Positions 25,361 to 33,877 of a stretch of DNA of 64,000 nt are shown piece after piece; positions within the stretch are counted from its first letter, which is position 1; every line of letters begins with the position of its first letter. Source of the stretch: Pseudovibrio exalbescens (GTDB lineage Bacteria; Pseudomonadota; Alphaproteobacteria; Rhizobiales; Stappiaceae); NCBI RefSeq assembly GCF_028737195.1, contig NZ_JAQZAJ010000007.1, positions 62,001 to 126,000 of the forward strand. The letters are read 5' to 3'. Both the position numbers and the translations under genes were made by a program. The notes beneath the pieces were generated by a model, which saw only the letters and a program-made list of their open reading frames with translations, had not been told where the DNA came from and made no database searches.

Positions 25361-26543
25361 GACGACCCTCACGCCATACACCGCGTACGATTGGAATGTC
25401 GTCGACCATGCGAACCTGAACAAGGTCAGCGCGGCGACCCTCAATGATGGCACCTCGATCCATCAAACTCACGGACTCGGCTGGAATTTTTGTGACCTTC
25501 TGGATCGCATCCGGCAGGGTTATGCCCTCAATGTCCTTTGCCAGAACAAAAGCGCCGTGCAGCAAGGACACCGGCACATAGTCGGATGACAGGATGTTCA
25601 GGTAGCCAGCGGATGCCAGCTCCTTGGCAGAGATGTTGCCTGAGTGGGACTTGCCGCGCACCACGTTTGGTGCGCCCATGAGAACGGCCATTCCCGCTTC
25701 CGTGGAGGCCTTGGCCGCTTCCATTGTGGTTGGAAATTCAGCGACCTTGATGCCGAACCCGACGCCTTCTTCGACGTGAGCTACCGTGGCATCATCATGG
25801 CTGGCCAGTTGAATGCCGCTTGCCGTGGCGCGGGCTGCAATCTCGCGGCGGTTTTTGTCCGAGTTGCGCGCCCCGCGCGCTGTCATGTGCTCAATGAACA
25901 CTTCCAGCTGTTCATCAGAGAAGCCTTTGGCCTCCTTGTAGTACTTTATGTAGTAATCAAGGGAGGTGAACTGACGTTGGCCCGGCGTGTGGTCCATCAA
26001 CGAAGTCAGGCGAACGCGGTCGTCGCCTTCAAACAGGCTAAAGCCTTCCACACAGTTGTCTGCTGAAACTTCGCAGCGCAGGTGCAGGAAGTGGTCAGCT
26101 CGCAGCCGACCGGCGGCCTGTGCGGTTTCAATGGCGTCTGCCATGGCGCGCATGTCTTGGGCGGTGAAATCAGCGCCATCGTCCATACCCACACGCAGCG
26201 CGTCGAGAACGGTTGTGATGCCCGCGCAGGCAATTTGCGCGTCATGAGCTTGAACGGCTGAAATCGGATTCCACAGGACTCCCGGGCGCGGCTTGTAGTG
26301 GTTTTCCAAGTGGTCGGTATGCAGCTCAACCAGACCCGGGATCAGGTAGTCGCCTTCGCAGTCATGGCCTTGAGCGGCGTTTCCGCTGTCGATGCTTCGG
26401 ATCAAGCCGTTTGCGGTATCAATGGAGCCGTCGATTACTTCGTCAGGCAGAACGACCTTGGCATTCGTGAATGTCAGAGCGTTGGCGTTGTATTCGGCTT
26501 CTTCAGTACTCTTGCTGCTTTGGGATGTGAGCGCGTCGCTCAT
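25350..26543 (-). CDS. phnM: Alpha-D-ribose 1-methylphosphonate 5-triphosphate diphosphatase PhnM
   Basis: 397 residues of the amidohydrolase superfamily. Metal-binding motif HTDH in LIPGLVELHTDHLENHYKPRPGVLW (about residues 74-97) and later HDDA in ASHDDATVAHVEEG are diagnostic for PhnM. The enzyme removes pyrophosphate from ribosyl phosphonate triphosphate in the C-P lyase pathway. An N-terminal extension of about 20 polar residues precedes the usual start. It overlaps the DUF1045 gene by 4 bp (ATGA) and phnN by 11 bp. Confidence 0.95.
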   Translation of the reverse strand: MSDALTSQSSKSTEEAEYNANALTFTNAKVVLPDEVIDGSIDTANGLIRSIDSGNAAQGHDCEGDYLIPGLVELHTDHLENHYKPRPGVLWNPISAVQAHDAQIACAGITTVLDALRVGMDDGADFTAQDMRAMADAIETAQAAGRLRADHFLHLRCEVSADNCVEGFSLFEGDDRVRLTSLMDHTPGQRQFTSLDYYIKYYKEAKGFSDEQLEVFIEHMTARGARNSDKNRREIAARATASGIQLASHDDATVAHVEEGVGFGIKVAEFPTTMEAAKASTEAGMAVLMGAPNVVRGKSHSGNISAKELASAGYLNILSSDYVPVSLLHGAFVLAKDIEGITLPDAIQKVTKIPAESVSLMDRGAIIEGRRADLVQVRMVDDIPIVRGVWREGRRVA

Positions 26544-27238
26544 TGGGAAGCTCCTTCAAACCGAAATGTTTCTGCAACCCGGAATGGGCCGCCACGCTCT
26601 TCTTCGACATAGAGCGCGATCTGATTGATGGTGACAGGCTTGTTCAGTACCGGTGCGAAGTGATGTTCCGCTGCCGCCTGAAGCGCAGGCATGACTGTCT
26701 TGTCGTTGATCTTGCCTGTCAGGGTGAGATGGAAGCGGAAGAATTCAAAGATGTATGGATAGCCCCATTGCAACATGTAGGCATCTTGCTCTGGGGTCAA
26801 ACCGGACTGACGCCTGCGGGCAATGTCGGCGTCGGAAAGTGGCGCGCGAAGTGTATCGAGTTCTCGAATGGCCCGGCTGGCGAGATCGTTGAGCCCTTCA
26901 CTTGGGGCTGTTGGGGTGAGGGCAAGAAAGGCACCGAGCCGGTTTGGGGCAATGCCATCCAGCTGGAAGGGGCGGGTTCGTGCGGCAAAGCTGCGGACCT
27001 GCTCGCAAACCATGTCCTCTGTAACGCCTTCGGCGAGCTCGAAGGGTGGCTTGAACGTGCCGTGAAAGCCGTAGCGGCGAGGCGTTTCCGTGTACTGCCA
27101 GAGTTCGGCGGCGCTGATGCCATCGATCTTCGGCTGTGTGAGAGGGGTGTTGGTGAACGGATCCCGGCCCAGCCAGGTGTTACCCAGCTCGGCTAGAGGT
27201 TCGGTTCGGGCGGCGGAGTAATAAACTGCGTAACGCAT
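26540..27238 (-). CDS. Phosphonate-operon DUF1045 protein
   Basis: 232 residues from the ATG at 27238 (MRYAVYYSA). A longer frame to 27310 overlaps the upstream transferase gene. The DUF1045 family has a 2H phosphoesterase/cyclic phosphodiesterase-like shape: an RRYGFHGTFKPPF segment with HxTx-like histidine at about residue 57 and a second FRFHLTLTG (HxTx) at about 170. These two motifs suggest a phosphoesterase acting on a C-P lyase intermediate such as ribose cyclic phosphate; family members occur in phn operons that lack phnP. That role is an inference from position and motif. It overlaps phnM by 4 bp. Confidence 0.88.
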   Translation of the reverse strand: MRYAVYYSAARTEPLAELGNTWLGRDPFTNTPLTQPKIDGISAAELWQYTETPRRYGFHGTFKPPFELAEGVTEDMVCEQVRSFAARTRPFQLDGIAPNRLGAFLALTPTAPSEGLNDLASRAIRELDTLRAPLSDADIARRRQSGLTPEQDAYMLQWGYPYIFEFFRFHLTLTGKINDKTVMPALQAAAEHHFAPVLNKPVTINQIALYVEEERGGPFRVAETFRFEGASQ

Positions 27239-27263
27239 GGCAATTCCCTGTTTGCCCACTGCT

Positions 27264-27920
27264 TTATTGAGCGCCTGTGTCTGATGAATGACGGTCTGAA
27301 ATTTGTCCAAAAATCTCTACAAATTTCTCGATATCTTCGGACTGGAACAAGGCAAGGTTGTGGAAGAGTACAGCCTCTGGCAGATCCCACCACCTCAAAG
27401 CGCGTAAACGCTTTGAAAGCTGTTGTGGGAAACGGTCCTTGATCTTCTTGGCCGGGACGCCGCCCACGATCGTATAGGGCTCGACATCTTTTGCGACCAC
27501 GGCGCCTGCTGCAAGGATGGCCCCATCGCCGACCGTCACACCGGCAAGCACGGTAACGCCATGGCCAATCCACACATCGTTCCCAATCGTGACACGCGCT
27601 TGACGGCGTTCCTTGAAGAATGCGTGGTCGCGTTCTGCGTCGGCCTCGTAATACTCCGGCGTATAGGTGAAGCGATGCTGACTGGGGCGATGCATCGGGT
27701 GATTTGGCGGCCCCAAACGAACATGGGCGGCGATTGCCGTGAATTTGCCGATGGTTGTGTCCGCTATCATACAGTCCGAGCCGACGTAGGAATAATCGCC
27801 CAGCTCGGTGTATTCGAGGGCTGAGCGCTGCAAGATTTCGCAGCGCCGGCCAATGGTCGTTTCTCTCAGTTGGACAGAAGGGTCGATGACCGTTTCGGCT
27901 ATCTTCGGCTGAATGCTCAT
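27264..27920 (-). CDS. Left-handed beta-helix (hexapeptide-repeat) transferase of the phosphonate operon
   Basis: 218 residues with imperfect hexapeptide repeats ([42 protein letters not shown], and [31 protein letters not shown]) that form a left-handed parallel beta-helix, as in acyltransferases related to LacA/CatB. The middle has a [15 protein letters not shown] loop that may carry the catalytic histidine. Members in phn operons are annotated as phosphonate-metabolism transferases. The acetylated substrate is not known here. It starts two bases after the phnL stop. Confidence 0.88.
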   Translation of the reverse strand: MSIQPKIAETVIDPSVQLRETTIGRRCEILQRSALEYTELGDYSYVGSDCMIADTTIGKFTAIAAHVRLGPPNHPMHRPSQHRFTYTPEYYEADAERDHAFFKERRQARVTIGNDVWIGHGVTVLAGVTVGDGAILAAGAVVAKDVEPYTIVGGVPAKKIKDRFPQQLSKRLRALRWWDLPEAVLFHNLALFQSEDIEKFVEIFGQISDRHSSDTGAQ

Positions 27921-27922
27921 GG

Positions 27923-28621
27923 TCAGGCCGCTGCCTTGAACTGAGTGACGTCGATGATGCGGTCGGCAATCTGATCACGGGCTTCGTGATCGTGCAGAAT
28001 GCCGAGCATTGCAACGCCCTTCTTCTTCTTCTCTTCAACCAGTTCCACGACAACGGCACGGTTCTTGGCATCCAGAGACGCAGTAGGCTCATCCAACAGC
28101 AGGATCGGGTAATGGGCGATAAAGCCGCGGGCAATGTTCACACGCTGCTGTTCACCGCCTGAGAACGTGGCGGGCGGCAGCTGCCACAGCCGCTCTGGCA
28201 CATTCAGACGGGTGAGCAGAACACGTGCTTGTGCCAGTGCTTCTTCCTCGGACACACCCTGAGCGATGAGCGGATCAGCAACCAGCCTTAACGCCGGGAC
28301 CCGTGGAATGGCCCGGAGGAACTGGCTGACGTAGCCGATTGTATTGTCACGCAGGCGTATGATGCGCCGAGGGGCAGCTTGTGCCACGTTGATGATTTCT
28401 TCGCCGTCGGTGATCAGGATTTGGCCCTTTGGGCAGCGGTAATTGCCGTAGATCATTTTGAGCACGGAGCTCTTTCCGGAGCCGGACGGGCCGCCCAGAA
28501 TGACGCATTCTCCTTCTGCTACGGCGAAAGAGACGTTGTCGACCACCGGCAGTTCAATGCCCTCGCGCAGATGCATGCGGAAGGTTTTGCCAACGTTGGA
28601 GAGGCAGATTTTCGTCTTCAT
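27923..28621 (-). CDS. phnL: C-P lyase ATP-binding protein PhnL
   Basis: 232 residues from the ATG at 28621, with GAGGT upstream. An in-frame TTG at 28633 is less likely. It is an ABC ATPase with Walker [11 protein letters not shown] (about residues 45-54), signature [14 protein letters not shown] and Walker [12 protein letters not shown]. PhnL-specific features include the start ([22 protein letters not shown]). It has no membrane partner and belongs to the PhnGHIJKL complex for C-P bond cleavage. It lies 8 bp after phnK. Confidence 0.93.
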   Translation of the reverse strand: MKTKICLSNVGKTFRMHLREGIELPVVDNVSFAVAEGECVILGGPSGSGKSSVLKMIYGNYRCPKGQILITDGEEIINVAQAAPRRIIRLRDNTIGYVSQFLRAIPRVPALRLVADPLIAQGVSEEEALAQARVLLTRLNVPERLWQLPPATFSGGEQQRVNIARGFIAHYPILLLDEPTASLDAKNRAVVVELVEEKKKKGVAMLGILHDHEARDQIADRIIDVTQFKAAA

Positions 28622-28629
28622 GGCGGACC

Positions 28630-29445
28630 TCAAGGCTGCAAAATGGAGGAGACAAGAAGCTGGGTGTAGGCTTCCTGCGGATCATCGAGAACCTGATCTG
28701 TCAGGCCGGTTTCAATCACATGGCCGCGGCGCATGACCAGCGTGCGATCTGACAGCAAGCGGGCCACAGCCAGATCATGCGTGACGATGATAACGGAAAG
28801 GCCAAGGTCTGATACCAGACCGCGGATAAGGTCCAGCAGCCGGGCCTGAACAGAAACGTCGAGGCCGCCAGTGGGTTCATCCATGAAAACCAGGCGCGGA
28901 TTGGTGACCAGATTGCGAGCAATCTGAAGCCGCTGACGCATGCCGCCCGAGAATGCACGCGGATCATCGTCAATGCGATCTTCCGCAATTTCCACGCGGT
29001 CCAGCCAGTCAATTGCGGTGGAACGAATGTCGCCGTAATGGCGCGCACCAACGGCCATCAGCCGCTCACCAACGTTTGCACCGGCGGAGACAGACATCCG
29101 CAACCCATCTGAGGCATGCTGGTGCACAAAGCCCCAGTCCGTCCGCATGAGCATGCGGCGTTCCGCTTCACTCATTTGGTAGAGGTTTCGCATGGCGCCT
29201 TGGCGGTTGCGGTACTCGATCACGCCCGAAGTCGGAGCCAGCCGGGTGGACAGGCAGTTCAGAAGGGTTGTCTTGCCTGAGCCACTTTCGCCAACAATGG
29301 CAAGCACTTCTCCGGGGTAAAGCTCGAAGTTTACGTCCTTACAGCCAATACGGTCGCCATAGTACTTGGTGGCACTGGAGACACGTAGAAGCGGCAGATC
29401 TTCACTCGCATCTGCAGTGGTCTGCGTCATTTCACTGGTTTGCAT
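28630..29445 (-). CDS. phnK: C-P lyase ATP-binding protein PhnK
   Basis: 271 residues. ABC ATPase with Walker A GESGSGKTTLL (about residues 52-62), signature FSGGMRQRLQIARNL, Walker B LVFMDEPTGGLD and switch histidine in IVTHDLAVA. In E. coli, PhnK docks on the PhnGHIJ core. The first 20 residues are polar and threonine-rich, so a start at Met6 is also possible. The start overlaps the fosX stop by 14 bp. Confidence 0.94.
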   Translation of the reverse strand: MQTSEMTQTTADASEDLPLLRVSSATKYYGDRIGCKDVNFELYPGEVLAIVGESGSGKTTLLNCLSTRLAPTSGVIEYRNRQGAMRNLYQMSEAERRMLMRTDWGFVHQHASDGLRMSVSAGANVGERLMAVGARHYGDIRSTAIDWLDRVEIAEDRIDDDPRAFSGGMRQRLQIARNLVTNPRLVFMDEPTGGLDVSVQARLLDLIRGLVSDLGLSVIIVTHDLAVARLLSDRTLVMRRGHVIETGLTDQVLDDPQEAYTQLLVSSILQP

Positions 29446-29836
29446 AGGAGTTTAGCCTTTGTTCTAGCGTGCCTGTGTGCAGCTCAAAAAGGTGGTTGTC
29501 GAAGTCGTAGAAGTAGAGCGAGCGGCCTTCGCCTTCGATGCGTGGGCGGTCGGGAAGAACTTCGACACCGATTTTCTCCAGCCGGGCTCTTGTGCTGTCG
29601 ATGGCTTCTTCGTTCACCTCAAAGGCGATGTGATTGTAGGTCCTGCTTGGCAGAGCCTCGCCTTCCATTGCTGCAACCCAAAGCCCGCCCAGATCAAAAA
29701 ACTTCTCACGTGAGTGAGAAAAGGTCTTGTCGCAACTGGAATAAATCTCCGTCGCCCCAAGGCCTTCAATAAGTAGGGTGCTCATCCGATCCAGATCCGA
29801 CACGATGAAGGTCATATGGCTAAGGCCTTTGATCAT
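29432..29836 (-). CDS. fosX: FosX-type fosfomycin hydrolase
   Basis: 134 residues of the vicinal-oxygen-chelate fold. The FosX catalytic set is complete: metal ligands His7, His69 and Glu118, and the general base Glu44 (in SHSREKFFD) that distinguishes FosX, a Mn-dependent epoxide hydrolase, from the thiol transferases FosA and FosB. It lies between phnJ and phnK and overlaps phnJ by 4 bp (ATGA), so it is part of the phosphonate operon rather than a resistance cassette. The same placement is known for Mesorhizobium loti FosX. Its natural job may be handling an epoxide phosphonate or a related intermediate. Confidence 0.93.
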   Translation of the reverse strand: MIKGLSHMTFIVSDLDRMSTLLIEGLGATEIYSSCDKTFSHSREKFFDLGGLWVAAMEGEALPSRTYNHIAFEVNEEAIDSTRARLEKIGVEVLPDRPRIEGEGRSLYFYDFDNHLFELHTGTLEQRLNSYANQ

Positions 29837-30750
29837 GCGTCCGCACCCCGGTTTTCGCTCTCGGTGATTGGGTTTGCCGCCATGTGGCCAACGTGCCCGT
29901 TCTCCCGGCGGTCCTCACAGAAGTCGCTGTCGGAACACACGAACATGCGGGCTCCCTTGTCATCCAGAATGACTTCATCGAGGTAGACATTCTCAGCACC
30001 GCACAATGCGCAGGGCTCCTCAAACTTCTGGATTTCGAACGGGTAGTCTTCGAAGTCCAGGCTCTCGACCTTTGTGTGGGGTGGCACCGCGTAGATGCGC
30101 TTTTCACGGCCCGCGCCAAAAAGCTGAAGGGCTTCCATTTCGTGCATTTTGGGGTTGTCGAACTTCGGGATTGGTGATGGATCCATCACGTACCGATCGT
30201 TCACCAGCACCGGATAAGCGTAGGTTGTGGCGATCTCGCCGTATTTGGCGATGTCTTCATAAAGCTTCACGTGCATGAGGCCATACTCTTCCAGAGCATG
30301 CATCTTGCGGGTTTCGGTCTCACGAGGTTCCAGCTTGCGCAGCGGTTCGGGGATCGGTACCTGATAAACCAGTGTCTGGTTGGCCTTGAGCGGCTCTTCC
30401 GGGATGCGGTGACGGGTCTGGATTATTGTTGCCTCACTGGTCTTTGTGGTTGCTTCAACGCCGGTTGTCTTGACGAAGAAACCGCGCAGCGCTACTGCGT
30501 TGGTGGTGTCGTCAGAGCCTTGGTCGATCATTTTCAGAACGTCATTGGCACCAATGATAGCCGCAGTAACCTGTACGCCGCCGGTGCCCCAGCCATATGG
30601 CATCGGCATTTCGCGGGAAGCGAACGGCACCTGATAGCCCGGCACGGCGATGGCTTTCAGAATTGCGCGGCGGATCATGCGCTTTGTCTGTTCATCCAGA
30701 TAAGCAAAATTGTAGTGATCTGCGAAGTTGTCGTAGGTCTGCTCGGTCAT
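29833..30750 (-). CDS. phnJ: C-P lyase PhnJ (radical SAM)
   Basis: 305 residues. The four cysteines of the C-P lyase catalytic subunit are kept with E. coli spacing: Cys247, Cys250, Cys272 and Cys278 (C-x2-C-x21-C-x5-C, in CALCGAENVYLDEV and VCSDSDFCED). The PGYQVPFASREMPMPYGWGTGG segment near residue 37 holds the glycine that in E. coli carries the radical. The protein cleaves the carbon-phosphorus bond of ribosyl alkylphosphonate by radical SAM chemistry. It overlaps phnI and fosX by 4 bp each (ATGA). Confidence 0.97.
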   Translation of the reverse strand: MTEQTYDNFADHYNFAYLDEQTKRMIRRAILKAIAVPGYQVPFASREMPMPYGWGTGGVQVTAAIIGANDVLKMIDQGSDDTTNAVALRGFFVKTTGVEATTKTSEATIIQTRHRIPEEPLKANQTLVYQVPIPEPLRKLEPRETETRKMHALEEYGLMHVKLYEDIAKYGEIATTYAYPVLVNDRYVMDPSPIPKFDNPKMHEMEALQLFGAGREKRIYAVPPHTKVESLDFEDYPFEIQKFEEPCALCGAENVYLDEVILDDKGARMFVCSDSDFCEDRRENGHVGHMAANPITESENRGADA

Positions 30751-31871
30751 TGTGCTGCCTCTTCGACGGGGCCATTTGCCTGTGCGGCTTCAACTTCTTG
30801 TCTTGCTTGCCAGTCCTTACGCATGCGCCGTACCAGCTCCAGCTCTGCCTGGAAGTCCACATAGTGTGGCAGCTTCAGGTGCTCGACGAAGCCAGTGGCC
30901 TGAACGTTGTCAGAGTGGGAGAGCACGAACTCTTCATCCTGCGCCGGGGCAACCGCTTCTTCGCCCAGTTCGCGGCAGCGCAAGGCGCGGTCTACGAGTG
31001 CCATGGACATGACCTTGCGCTCTGCCTGACCCGGTGCGAGGCCGTAGCCACGGGTGAACTGCGGCGGTGCGACGGTGCTGCCCTGAAACTGATTGATCAT
31101 CTGACATTCAGTCACGGACATGCGACCAAGAGGAACGGAAAAGCCAAGCTCCTCGACAAAGAAGTCCACGTCCACCTCACCGAAGCGTATCTCACCGGCA
31201 AACGGGTGCGAGCCACCAAAGCCGCGCTGGGTGGAGTAGCCAAGTGCCAGCAAGAAGCCTTCATCACCGCGTGCAAGGTTCTGCAGGCGAATGTCCCGGT
31301 CCGCTGGAAACTCCATGGGCTCACGGGTCAGATCGCCCACCACGGCATCTGACGGCACCTGCGGGTCCGGCTCCATCATGCCTTCCGCATTCAGAAGGTC
31401 CGTCACGCGTGGGATCTCTTCGGCGGCGTCGTACTCAGCCTGCACTGACTCGGGCAGTTCGCCATCAGCTGCCAGTTTGAAGTTCAGAAGTCGGTGGGTG
31501 TAGTCGTAGGTTGGGCCCAAAAGCTGGCCGCCCGGCAAGTCCTTGTAGGTTGCCGAGATGCGGCGGCGCACCAGCATGGCAGCTGTGTCTATCGGCTCGG
31601 AATACCCGAAGCGTGGCAATGTGGTTCTGTAAGCGCGCAGCAGGAAGATAGCCTCGATCAAGTCGCCTCGGGACTGCTTGATGGCGAGCGCCGCCAGCTC
31701 CACGTCGTAAAGGGAGCCTTCGGACATGACACGAGATACAGACAAGTAGAGCTGCTCGGCGATTTGCTTGAGTTCCAGAGCGGGAACCGAACGATCGCCG
31801 CGGCGGTCCCGTTCCATGAGCTTGTGTGCATTGCGGATGGCCTTTTCGCCACCTTTTACGGCAACATACAT
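30747..31871 (-). CDS. phnI: C-P lyase complex subunit PhnI
   Basis: 374 residues, close to E. coli PhnI length. MYVAVKGGEKAIRNAHKLM at the start, GYSEPIDTAAMLVRRRISATYKDLPGGQLLGPTYDYTHRLLNF, and the conserved C-terminal EFVLSHSDNVQATGFVEHLKLPHYVDFQAEL are hallmarks. PhnI joins PhnG, PhnH and PhnL to transfer the phosphonate to the C1 of ATP's ribose with release of adenine. The start abuts the phnH stop directly, with AAGGAGG inside phnH. Confidence 0.96.
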   Translation of the reverse strand: MYVAVKGGEKAIRNAHKLMERDRRGDRSVPALELKQIAEQLYLSVSRVMSEGSLYDVELAALAIKQSRGDLIEAIFLLRAYRTTLPRFGYSEPIDTAAMLVRRRISATYKDLPGGQLLGPTYDYTHRLLNFKLAADGELPESVQAEYDAAEEIPRVTDLLNAEGMMEPDPQVPSDAVVGDLTREPMEFPADRDIRLQNLARGDEGFLLALGYSTQRGFGGSHPFAGEIRFGEVDVDFFVEELGFSVPLGRMSVTECQMINQFQGSTVAPPQFTRGYGLAPGQAERKVMSMALVDRALRCRELGEEAVAPAQDEEFVLSHSDNVQATGFVEHLKLPHYVDFQAELELVRRMRKDWQARQEVEAAQANGPVEEAAQ

Positions 31872-32501
31872 CTATCGGGCCTCCTTCATGGAAATCTTGC
31901 TACTGCGGGGCAGGCCGGCCACGTGGGTCGGGCTGGCGAAAAGAACATCCACGCCCAGAGGATAGAGCGTCTGATTGGCGATCATCTGCGGCCAGAACGC
32001 TGGCGACAACGGGGCGGCATCAAACTCGGTTTCTGTCTTAATGCCGGGGCCTGAGAGCGTCGCGCCGCTCGTGTTGGTCATGTCATCTACTGCGATGAGA
32101 AGGGTGGTGGAACGGTCGGGGTATTCGTCCGTGCCCACGGCAAAGCCCGAGATAGCGGACATTTTTGCCGGATCGCTGATAAGGGCAAAGGCCGCGTCAG
32201 AGGCCAGCGCGACAATGGGAGCACCCGTATGGAAGCGAAGATAGTCGACCACGTCTACTTCTTGAGCCAGTGCCGGGTCCAGGTAGACCGGTGTGTCGTA
32301 GTCCAGAAGCGTGAGAGCGAGTGCTGCAACCGTCTGTGTCAGGGGTGCTGGCACTTCCAGACCAAGCTCCGGCATTTCTTGCAGGGAACCGGGGCGTGCC
32401 AAGGCATTCATGGCCACTTTGAAGATTTTCTGCGCATCATGAACCGGGTTTTTCAGGCCGGGTGCCGGTGCTTTTTGCAGGCCGAGGGAAGGGGTCGTCA
32501 T
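31872..32501 (-). CDS. phnH: C-P lyase complex subunit PhnH
   Basis: 209 residues from the ATG at 32501, which has GGAG upstream. PhnH segments are visible: NPVHDAQKIFKVAMNALARPGSLQEM, FLRFHTGAPIV and LSGPGIKTETEF with VDVLFASPTHVAGLPRSSKI at the end. It is a structural subunit of the C-P lyase core. It begins two bases after the phnG stop. Confidence 0.94.
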   Translation of the reverse strand: MTTPSLGLQKAPAPGLKNPVHDAQKIFKVAMNALARPGSLQEMPELGLEVPAPLTQTVAALALTLLDYDTPVYLDPALAQEVDVVDYLRFHTGAPIVALASDAAFALISDPAKMSAISGFAVGTDEYPDRSTTLLIAVDDMTNTSGATLSGPGIKTETEFDAAPLSPAFWPQMIANQTLYPLGVDVLFASPTHVAGLPRSSKISMKEAR

Positions 32502-32503
32502 AC

Positions 32504-32974
32504 TCAATCTCCTCGTACCATGGTGAAGAAGTCCACCTTGGTGGCGGCGACTTCCCTACGGGTCTGGTGATCCTGTTCTTGTTGAGCTGTGCGCAGTTGC
32601 TGAAGAAGCTTAGCTTCGATCTCTGCATTCCATTTTTCGGTTTGGAGCAGGGCGTCGAACACCGCAGCGTAGAGCGCCTTTTGTTTGCTGCGCCCAAGAC
32701 ATTGGCCGAAACCTGTCTCACGGCTTTCCAGCGCAACGACGCAACGGGTGACAGTTGCTTCGCAAAGATTGAATGGAGCTCCCGTGCCGCCAGCACGACC
32801 GCGCACCATGACCAAGCCAGTTTCTGGCTGGCGCAGCACGGTGTAGGTGGGGCGGGGTTCAAGTGCTTCCCATGTGGCCTGCAAGGTGGCTTCTGGCGCT
32901 TCTGCCAGAAGAGCCATTGCTGCCTGCCGGGCCTTAATTTCCGGGGCTAGGGCCGGTTGCGCGTCAATCGACAT
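32504..32974 (-). CDS. phnG: C-P lyase complex subunit PhnG
   Basis: 156 residues. PhnG landmarks: RQAAMALLAEAPEATL, the GLVMVRGRAGGTGAPFNLCEATVTRCVV block in the middle (about residues 52-80), GRSKQKALYAAVFDALLQ, and a C-terminal AATKVDFFTMVRG. It is the first gene of the leftward phosphonate operon and faces phnF, with the PhnF-type operator between them. Confidence 0.94.
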   Translation of the reverse strand: MSIDAQPALAPEIKARQAAMALLAEAPEATLQATWEALEPRPTYTVLRQPETGLVMVRGRAGGTGAPFNLCEATVTRCVVALESRETGFGQCLGRSKQKALYAAVFDALLQTEKWNAEIEAKLLQQLRTAQQEQDHQTRREVAATKVDFFTMVRGD

Positions 32975-33054
32975 TTTAAATCCTCAGAGGCGTTGGATAA
33001 GGGCGATTTGGCCTATGCTTCGGGTTAGTGTCTGTTTGCAGTACGGCTTAAATA

Positions 33055-33073
33055 TGTCTAATTGTATAGACAA
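33055..33073. promoter_or_regulatory. PhnF-type operator
   Basis: TTGTATAGACAA at 33062-33073 is a near-palindrome with the GTATAGAC core typical of HutC-subfamily GntR regulators, and it resembles the mycobacterial PhnF site TGGTATAGACCA. TGTCTA (33055-33060) and TAGACA (33067-33072) add a second inverted arrangement. It lies between the divergent phnG and phnF starts, 26 bp before phnF. Confidence 0.65.
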
Positions 33074-33099
33074 ATTTTTTACTCGCATCCGAGCTACAG

Positions 33100-33861
33100 A
33101 TGTTTCATGACAAGCGAATGACGGATCAGTTGGATTTCGAAGGGCGCCCGGTCAAGCGACGGGCAGGCATCGCGGTGTGGAAGCAAATCGCCGAGACCTT
33201 GCGTATTGAGCTGACGCGCGCCGGCCTTGGTGAAGGCGCACGCATCCCCACTGAGCAAGTTTTGGCAGAGAAGTTCTCCGTCAACCGACACACGGTTCGC
33301 AGAGCTATTTCTGTCCTGATCGAAGAGGGGTTGCTGCGCTCCGATCAGGGGCGAGGTACTTTTGTGGCTAAGAGTCCAATAGCCTACAAAATTGGCCCCA
33401 GAACTAGGTTTACAGAGAATCTGAGAGACCAGGCCGAGACCATTTCAGGTCGTCTTCTTGGCATTCGGGAGGTGGAGGCAGATGATCTGTTAGCCGCCGA
33501 ACTACAGGTCGCAATCGGAACTGTACTATTTGAAATGCAGACCTTGAGCCTTGCTGACGGCGTGCCTCTGATTACTGGTACAGGCTATTTTGAGAAATCG
33601 AAATTCCCGACCCTCGAAGCGGATTATCTGGAGACCCGCTCGATCACAAAAGTGATGCAGAAGATGGGCTACGGCAATTATCGGCGAGGCGAAACCCGAA
33701 TCACGGCGGTGCATTGCTCGAAGGAACACGCTGCGATTTTGGAAATCGAGGCGGGATCCCCAATGATTGCTACATACAGTGTGGATGTTTTGGAAGACGG
33801 AACTCCCATTCAGGTGGGCCGAAGCTACATGGCATCAGAACGTATTCAGCTCACTGTCTAG
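33100..33861 (+). CDS. phnF: Phosphonate-metabolism regulator PhnF (GntR/HutC family)
   Basis: 253 residues. N-terminal winged helix-turn-helix of GntR (WKQIAETLRIELTRAG, IPTEQVLAEKFSVNRHTVRRAISVLIEEGLL, RGTFVAKSP, about residues 28-94), then a UTRA effector domain (LLAAELQVAIGTVLFEMQTL, PLITGTGYFEKSKFPTLEADY, ESGSP-type IEAGSPMIATYSVDVL). This domain pair and position define PhnF. A second ATG at 33118 could be the start. It should repress the operon through the operator at 33055-33073, but whether a phosphonate or phosphate signal releases it is not shown. Confidence 0.92.
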   Translation: MFHDKRMTDQLDFEGRPVKRRAGIAVWKQIAETLRIELTRAGLGEGARIPTEQVLAEKFSVNRHTVRRAISVLIEEGLLRSDQGRGTFVAKSPIAYKIGPRTRFTENLRDQAETISGRLLGIREVEADDLLAAELQVAIGTVLFEMQTLSLADGVPLITGTGYFEKSKFPTLEADYLETRSITKVMQKMGYGNYRRGETRITAVHCSKEHAAILEIEAGSPMIATYSVDVLEDGTPIQVGRSYMASERIQLTV

Positions 33862-33877
33862 GGGCCTTGTGAGCGTT

